In this document: piece by piece, positions 60,049-64,000 of the stretch
Position numbering within the stretch: the stretch's first letter is position 1
Layout: the number at the start of each line of letters is the position of its first letter
Made by a program: the position numbers and the translations under genes
Assembly (NCBI GenBank): GCA_047974565.1
Contig: JBKECN010000085.1
Location: forward strand, 1-64,000
Reading direction: 5' to 3'
DNA length: 64,000 nt
From: JBDIAG01 sp047974565
GTDB taxonomy: Bacteria > Actinomycetota > Actinomycetes > Actinomycetales > CAWJMD01
The notes under the pieces: generated by a model
What the model saw: the letters and a program-made list of their open reading frames with translations, nothing else
The model's database searches: none
What the model was told of the DNA's origin: nothing

Positions 60049-61767
60049 CTAGGGGCGCAGGAGTGCGTCCGAACCGCCACCGCCGATGCTCGTGCCCACC
60101 CCGTCGACATCGCGGCGGGCTTGGTCGCCTCGGGTGGACCCGACCGGCGAACCCACCTCGACGCCGACTCGCTCCGCCTGTGGCGTGGTCGCCGCGGCTA
60201 CCGGGACGGCATCGGACAGGCCGGTCGCCTCAGCCGGCTGCCCGGCCCCGGCCAGAGCCTCACCGGCGGTGGTGAAGGGTTCGGTCAAGCCGCTGAGTTC
60301 GTCGAAGAGGGAGGCCTGCTCCAGCATGTCTCGTCCTCCACCCAGGGGTGGCCCCACCGGGTACACGCCGCTGAAGCAGGCGGTGCACAGCGTGGACCGG
60401 TGCTGCTGGGTGGCCTCGATCATGCCGTCCTCGCTGATGTAGCCGAGTGAGTCGGCTCCGATCGAGGCGCACACGTCCTGCTCCTCCAAGCCGGCGGCGA
60501 TGAGCTCGGCCCGGGTGGCGAAGTCGATGCCGTAGAAGCACGGCCAACGCACCGGCGGGGACGAGATCCGCACGTGCACCTCCCGCGCGCCGGCCTCCCG
60601 TAACATCCGCACCAACGCCCGCTGGGTGTTGCCGCGCACGATCGAGTCGTCCACCACGACAAGCCGCTTGCCGTTGATCACCTCGCGCAGCGGATTGAGC
60701 TTGAGCCGGATGCCGAGCTGGCGGATGGTCTGAGATGGCTGGATGAACGTGCGCCCCACGTAGGCGTTCTTGACCAGCCCCTGCCCGTACGGGATTCCGG
60801 AGGCGTCCGCGAAGCCGATCGCGGCCGGCGTCCCGGATTCTGGGGTCGGGATGACCAGATCGGCCTCGGCTGGGTGTTCGCGGGCCAGCACCCGGCCCAT
60901 CTCCACCCGGGAGGCATGCACTCCACGTCCGGCGATGGTGGTGTCCGGTCGGGCCAGGTAGACGTACTCGAAGACGCACCCCTTCGGCTCGGCAGGCGCG
61001 AAACGACTTGTCCGCAAGCCATTCTCATCGATGCAGATGAGCTCGCCGGGTTCGATCTCACGGACGTGGGCGGCGCCGACGATGTCCAGCGCAGCTGTCT
61101 CGGAGGCGACTACCCATCCCGACTCCAGTCGACCCAAGACCAATGGACGGATGCCGTGCCGGTCCCGTGCGGCGTACAGCGTCTGCTCGTCCATGAAGAC
61201 GAGGCTGAAGGCGCCCTTGAGCCACGGCAGGATCTCCAGCGCGGTGCTTTCCAGCGACCGCTCCGCACTGCCGGCCAGCAGGGCCGTCACCAGGGACGTA
61301 TCCGTGGTGCTGCCCTTGGCCAACTCGCCGCGAGCGGCCAGCCCGTGCACCTGCTCGACCAGGTCACGCAGCTCGTCGGAGTTGGTGAGGTTTCCGTTGT
61401 GGCCCAGCGCGACAGCGCCATGGGCGGTGTTTCCGAGGGTGGGCTGGGCGTTGACCCAGCTGCTGCTGCCGGTGGTGGAGTATCGGGTGTGACCGATCGC
61501 CAGATGGCCCTTGAGTGGGGCCAGGGATCGCTCGTCGAAGACCTGGCTGACTAGGCCCATCTCCTTGTACACGAGCAGTTGCCTGCCATTGGAGACCGCG
61601 ATCCCGGCCGACTCCTGGCCCCGGTGCTGTAGCGCATACAGCCCGTAGTAGGTGAGCTTTGCGACGTCCTCCCCGGGGGCCCACACACCGAACACCCCGC
61701 AGGCGTCCTGAGGGCCTTTCTCGCCGGGAAGCAGGTCGTGGGAGAGACGACCGTCACCACGTGGCAT
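60049..61767 (-). CDS. purF: amidophosphoribosyltransferase
   Basis: 572-aa enzyme of the first committed purine step, making phosphoribosylamine from PRPP and glutamine. The propeptide ends before the N-terminal nucleophile Cys 23 (GPQDACGVFGVW). PRPP-binding loop VVVDDSIVRGNT. Cysteines for a Bacillus-type 4Fe-4S cluster are present (GCVFEYVY, WPCFYGID, LCTACFSG). After LFDELSGL the protein carries an extra Ala/Gly/Val-rich tail of about 80 residues. Start ATG at 61767; ATG 61776 is possible. Confidence 0.96.
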   Translation of the reverse strand: MPRGDGRLSHDLLPGEKGPQDACGVFGVWAPGEDVAKLTYYGLYALQHRGQESAGIAVSNGRQLLVYKEMGLVSQVFDERSLAPLKGHLAIGHTRYSTTGSSSWVNAQPTLGNTAHGAVALGHNGNLTNSDELRDLVEQVHGLAARGELAKGSTTDTSLVTALLAGSAERSLESTALEILPWLKGAFSLVFMDEQTLYAARDRHGIRPLVLGRLESGWVVASETAALDIVGAAHVREIEPGELICIDENGLRTSRFAPAEPKGCVFEYVYLARPDTTIAGRGVHASRVEMGRVLAREHPAEADLVIPTPESGTPAAIGFADASGIPYGQGLVKNAYVGRTFIQPSQTIRQLGIRLKLNPLREVINGKRLVVVDDSIVRGNTQRALVRMLREAGAREVHVRISSPPVRWPCFYGIDFATRAELIAAGLEEQDVCASIGADSLGYISEDGMIEATQQHRSTLCTACFSGVYPVGPPLGGGRDMLEQASLFDELSGLTEPFTTAGEALAGAGQPAEATGLSDAVPVAAATTPQAERVGVEVGSPVGSTRGDQARRDVDGVGTSIGGGGSDALLRP

Positions 61768-61898
61768 GAGCGCCATCCTGCCATCCTCGGTGGCACCCGC
61801 GTGCCACGCTGTGATCTGCGCCATTACCGACCGGTACGCCGACCCGCCACGGCGGGCGCCTGCTGTCCATCACCGGCTTGCTCGGCGCCGCGGATCCG

Positions 61899-61928
61899 CT
61901 CATGACACGGGACCTCATGACACGGGAC
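61899..61928. repeat. 15-bp duplication between purF and the membrane-protein gene
   Basis: CTCATGACACGGGAC occurs twice in exact tandem, just beyond the stop of the small membrane protein. Confidence 0.92.
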
Positions 61929-62167
61929 TAGGACCGTCGATCCAGAACGATCGCGACGAGGCCGCCGACCAGAGCGCCGATCAGGCCCAGCATGCAGGCC
62001 GTGTATCCGAAGACCGACCCCAGGGAGTAACTGCCGCCGTCCGGGCTGAACAGGGTGGCGATCAGCGCGACGAGCACTCCGAGAATCACCCCGGCTCCGA
62101 TGAACGCCCGGTAGCGGGGTGCCCGTCGGCGCCGCCGGACGAGGAACTCCGCAGGTGCTTGATCCAC
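61928..62167 (-). CDS. small two-helix membrane protein
   Basis: 79 aa with a basic N-terminus (RRRRRAPRYRAF) and two transmembrane helices (GAGVILGVLVALIATLF and MLGLIGALVGGLVAIVL). No known function; commonly found beside purF-like loci in actinobacteria as far as I recall. Confidence 0.72.
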   Translation of the reverse strand: MDQAPAEFLVRRRRRAPRYRAFIGAGVILGVLVALIATLFSPDGGSYSLGSVFGYTACMLGLIGALVGGLVAIVLDRRS

Positions 62168-62207
62168 ACCAGCACTGTACCCGCGGGGACGCTGCGGGGT
62201 CCGCGAT

Positions 62208-62268
62208 CCACGCAGTCAGGCCCCACGCAGTCAGCCCCCCACGCAGTCAGGCCCCAAGGCAGTCAGCT
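62208..62268. repeat. four 15-16-bp tandem repeats
   Basis: Units of CCACGCAGTCAGGCC at 62208, 62223, 62239 and 62254, the last degenerate, directly downstream of the sterol-carrier-family gene. Confidence 0.88.
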
Positions 62269-62639
62269 CAGGACGACGGGACGAGGGGCAGCACGGGGGC
62301 CAGGTCGGCGCGTTGTCCGCTGGCCCGCACCAGGGACTCAGCTTCCGCCTGACTCCAGGACAGTCGACCGGTGGCCAGCCGGAGCCAGGTCTGGGGGTCC
62401 GTCTCGACCACTGCCGGGGGCGTGCCCCGGGTGTGACGTGGACCGGGCAGACACTGGACCGCGCCAAAGGGCGGCACCCGCACCTCCACGGTGCGCCCGG
62501 GCACCCGCTCGGCGAGCAGACCCAGGGTGTGCCGCACCGCGGCGGCCAGCTCACCCCGGGTGAGTGCGTCCGGTTCGCGCTGCCACGCCAGGACGGCGGT
62601 GGCCCCGGCCGGGTCCGGGGCCGGACGTCTGGCGGCCAC
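62268..62639 (-). CDS. sterol-carrier-family protein
   Basis: 123 aa with the SCP-like fold of actinobacterial sterol carrier family proteins: RTVEVRVPPFGAVQCLPGPRHTRG in the middle and VVETDPQTWLRLATGRLSWSQA near the C-terminus. Probably binds a hydrophobic ligand. GTG start one base after the response-regulator stop. Confidence 0.78.
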   Translation of the reverse strand: MAARRPAPDPAGATAVLAWQREPDALTRGELAAAVRHTLGLLAERVPGRTVEVRVPPFGAVQCLPGPRHTRGTPPAVVETDPQTWLRLATGRLSWSQAEAESLVRASGQRADLAPVLPLVPSS

Positions 62640-62640
62640 C

Positions 62641-63327
62641 TCAGAGCAGCCGCCGGTCGGCGGCCCACTTGGTCAATTCATGTCGGGAAGACAACTGGAG
62701 TTTGCGCAGCACCGATGACACGTGCGTCTCCACCGTCTTGACCGAGATGAAGAGTTCCTTGGCCACTTCCTTGTAGGCATAGCCGCGGGCGATCAACCGC
62801 ATCACCTCACGCTCGCGCGCCGAGAGCCGGTCCAGTTCCTCATCGATCGGGGTGTCGTTGGCGGCCGAGCCGAAGGCGTCCAGGACGAACCCGGCGAGCC
62901 GGGGACTGAAGACGGCATCCCCGTCGGCCACCCGGCGGATCGCGGCGGCCAGGTCGGTACCGGAGATCGACTTGGTGACGTACCCGCGGGCCCCGGACCG
63001 GATCACGGCGATCACGTCCTCGGCAGCGTCGGACACCGACAGTGCTAGGAACCGCACGGGGGAGCTGTCCTCGCGGGTCAGGCCCCCGCACATCCGCAGC
63101 ACCTCCGCCCCGCCGCCGCCGTCTCCACCGGGCAGGTGCACGTCCAGCAGCACCACGGCCGGCAGGTGCTGGCGGATCGCGGCGATCGCCTCGTCGACGG
63201 TGGCTGCCTCGGCCACCACATCCAGCCGGGGGTCGACCTGGGCGAGTTCGGCCCGCACTCCGGTGCGGAAGAGCCGGTGATCGTCTACCAGGAGCACCTG
63301 CAGCCAGGGGCCGCCAAGGGGGCTCAT
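62641..63327 (-). CDS. NarL/LuxR-family response regulator
   Basis: 228 aa. Receiver domain with LLVDDHRLFRTGV and phospho-acceptor Asp in VVLLDVHLPGGDG, then the LuxR helix-turn-helix (LSAREREVMRLIARGYAYKEVA, SVKTVETHVSSVLRKL). It is controlled by the sensor kinase whose stop overlaps its start (ATGA). Confidence 0.92.
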   Translation of the reverse strand: MSPLGGPWLQVLLVDDHRLFRTGVRAELAQVDPRLDVVAEAATVDEAIAAIRQHLPAVVLLDVHLPGGDGGGGAEVLRMCGGLTREDSSPVRFLALSVSDAAEDVIAVIRSGARGYVTKSISGTDLAAAIRRVADGDAVFSPRLAGFVLDAFGSAANDTPIDEELDRLSAREREVMRLIARGYAYKEVAKELFISVKTVETHVSSVLRKLQLSSRHELTKWAADRRLL

Positions 63328-64000
63328 GTGTTCTCCTCTCGAGGGGTGTCCATGGGGAGCCGGAGCGATACCTCGGTTCCGCCGCCTGGGGCCTTGCGCA
63401 CCGAGGCGCGTCCTCCGGCGCGAGTCATGCGACCGATCACCGACTCCCGCACGCCGAGCCGGTCCTCGGGGACCGCGTCCAGGTCGAAGCCTGCTCCCCG
63501 GTCTCGGACGAAGGCCTCGACCCCATCGTCGGCGGCCTCGACATAGACGGAGACTCCGACCCGGCCGTGCCGAACGGCGTTGAGCAGTGCCTCGCGCAGG
63601 GCCTGGATGAGGCTGGATACGCCGGCGCTGATCGTCGTGTCGCCGACCGTCACCACCTCGACCGGCACGGTGTGCTCGTCCTCGACCTCGGCGCAGATCC
63701 GGCGGACCGCCACCGCGAGCGAGGCGTCCTCCTGCTCGGGCGGGGTGGGCGCCCCGTACAGGTACTCACGCAGTTGCCGCTCCTGGGAGCGGGCTAGCAT
63801 CGCCACCGCGTCCGGGTCCTGGCTGCGTCGCTGGATCAGGGCCAAGGTCTGCAGCACCGAGTCGTGCAGGTGGGCGGCGATCTCGGCCCGCTCCTCCTGC
63901 CGGACCCGCTCCCCGCGCTCGGCCTCCAGGTTGGCCAGCAGGGCCCGGGCGTAGGGGGCCAGGACGACGCCGACCCCGAGCAGGACGGCCACTGCGGCCA
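63324..64000 (-). CDS. sensor histidine kinase, 5' end beyond window
   Basis: Partial: at least 222 C-terminal residues. HisKA_3-type phospho-acceptor in AEIAAHLHDSVLQTLALIQ, and the ATPase domain with REALLNAVRHG and DRGAGFDLD. The layout resembles PspC-associated actinobacterial sensor kinases, but the sensor part lies outside the window. Confidence 0.88.
   Translation of the reverse strand, partial: AAVAVLLGVGVVLAPYARALLANLEAERGERVRQEERAEIAAHLHDSVLQTLALIQRRSQDPDAVAMLARSQERQLREYLYGAPTPPEQEDASLAVAVRRICAEVEDEHTVPVEVVTVGDTTISAGVSSLIQALREALLNAVRHGRVGVSVYVEAADDGVEAFVRDRGAGFDLDAVPEDRLGVRESVIGRMTRAGGRASVRKAPGGGTEVSLRLPMDTPREENT

Overview
The window is high-GC, gene-dense DNA from an actinobacterium. 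Evidence for this is the F420-dependent glucose-6-phosphate dehydrogenase, the small DUF5302 protein, the septum-formation family protein, ClpB under a HspR-type HAIR operator, the purF/sterol-carrier neighbourhood, many GTG starts and many ATGA/GTGA overlaps. I cannot name the genus from the sequence alone.

0-27 kb is mostly chromosomal housekeeping and catabolism: a lipoprotein coupled to glycerate kinase; an acyl-CoA synthetase; a PucR-type regulator divergent from a flavin monooxygenase; a membrane diguanylate cyclase; a NlpC/P60 wall hydrolase; a nuclease-less ScoMcrA-like SRA protein; a lone Roadblock protein with a clear terminator; thymidine phosphorylase; a CYTH protein; a coupled molybdate operon (HTH-Mop regulator, modA, modB, modC); an alcohol dehydrogenase; a 2,4-dienoyl-CoA reductase-like SDR beside an enoyl-CoA isomerase-like protein; and a ParE/RHH toxin-antitoxin pair with a palindromic operator.

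About 27.4-37.5 kb looks like a Tn7-like element placed between the toxin-antitoxin promoter and clpB. On the minus strand, tnsA, tniA (TnsB-like), tniB (TnsC-like) and tniQ (TnsD-like) overlap by a few bases each. They run straight into three more coupled genes of unknown function. TniQ is unusually long and ends in a WhiB-like cysteine/GVWGG tail. The right end carries three 19-bp repeats and a TGTGGG terminus, and a candidate left end starts TGTAGG. A double winged-helix protein and a DUF3800 protein form a second coupled pair inside the left end.

37.6-48.7 kb holds clpB, a serine beta-lactamase-family hydrolase, a Mug-type glycosylase with DUF5302, fgd, an alanine aminotransferase, and a self-sufficient P450-reductase-ferredoxin fusion divergent from a LacI regulator with a LacI-type palindrome between them.

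48.6-53.0 kb is a three-gene minus-strand operon that looks like a RiPP (lanthipeptide-type) maturation system: a 174-aa Cys-containing protein, a lyase-like protein, and a fused kinase-LanC protein with a CCG zinc motif. The order matches a class III/IV synthetase cut at the lyase/kinase boundary.

53-64 kb contains a xylulokinase-like enzyme, a dual-specificity phosphatase, a frameshifted gene next to a small partner, three tRNAs (Phe, Asp, Glu), a patatin-like protein, a small metallopeptidase, a phasin-like protein with an H1-like tail, purF, a small membrane protein, a sterol-carrier-family protein and a NarL/sensor-kinase pair that runs off the end. Short tandem repeats with 10- or 15-bp period recur at many gene borders across the whole window.
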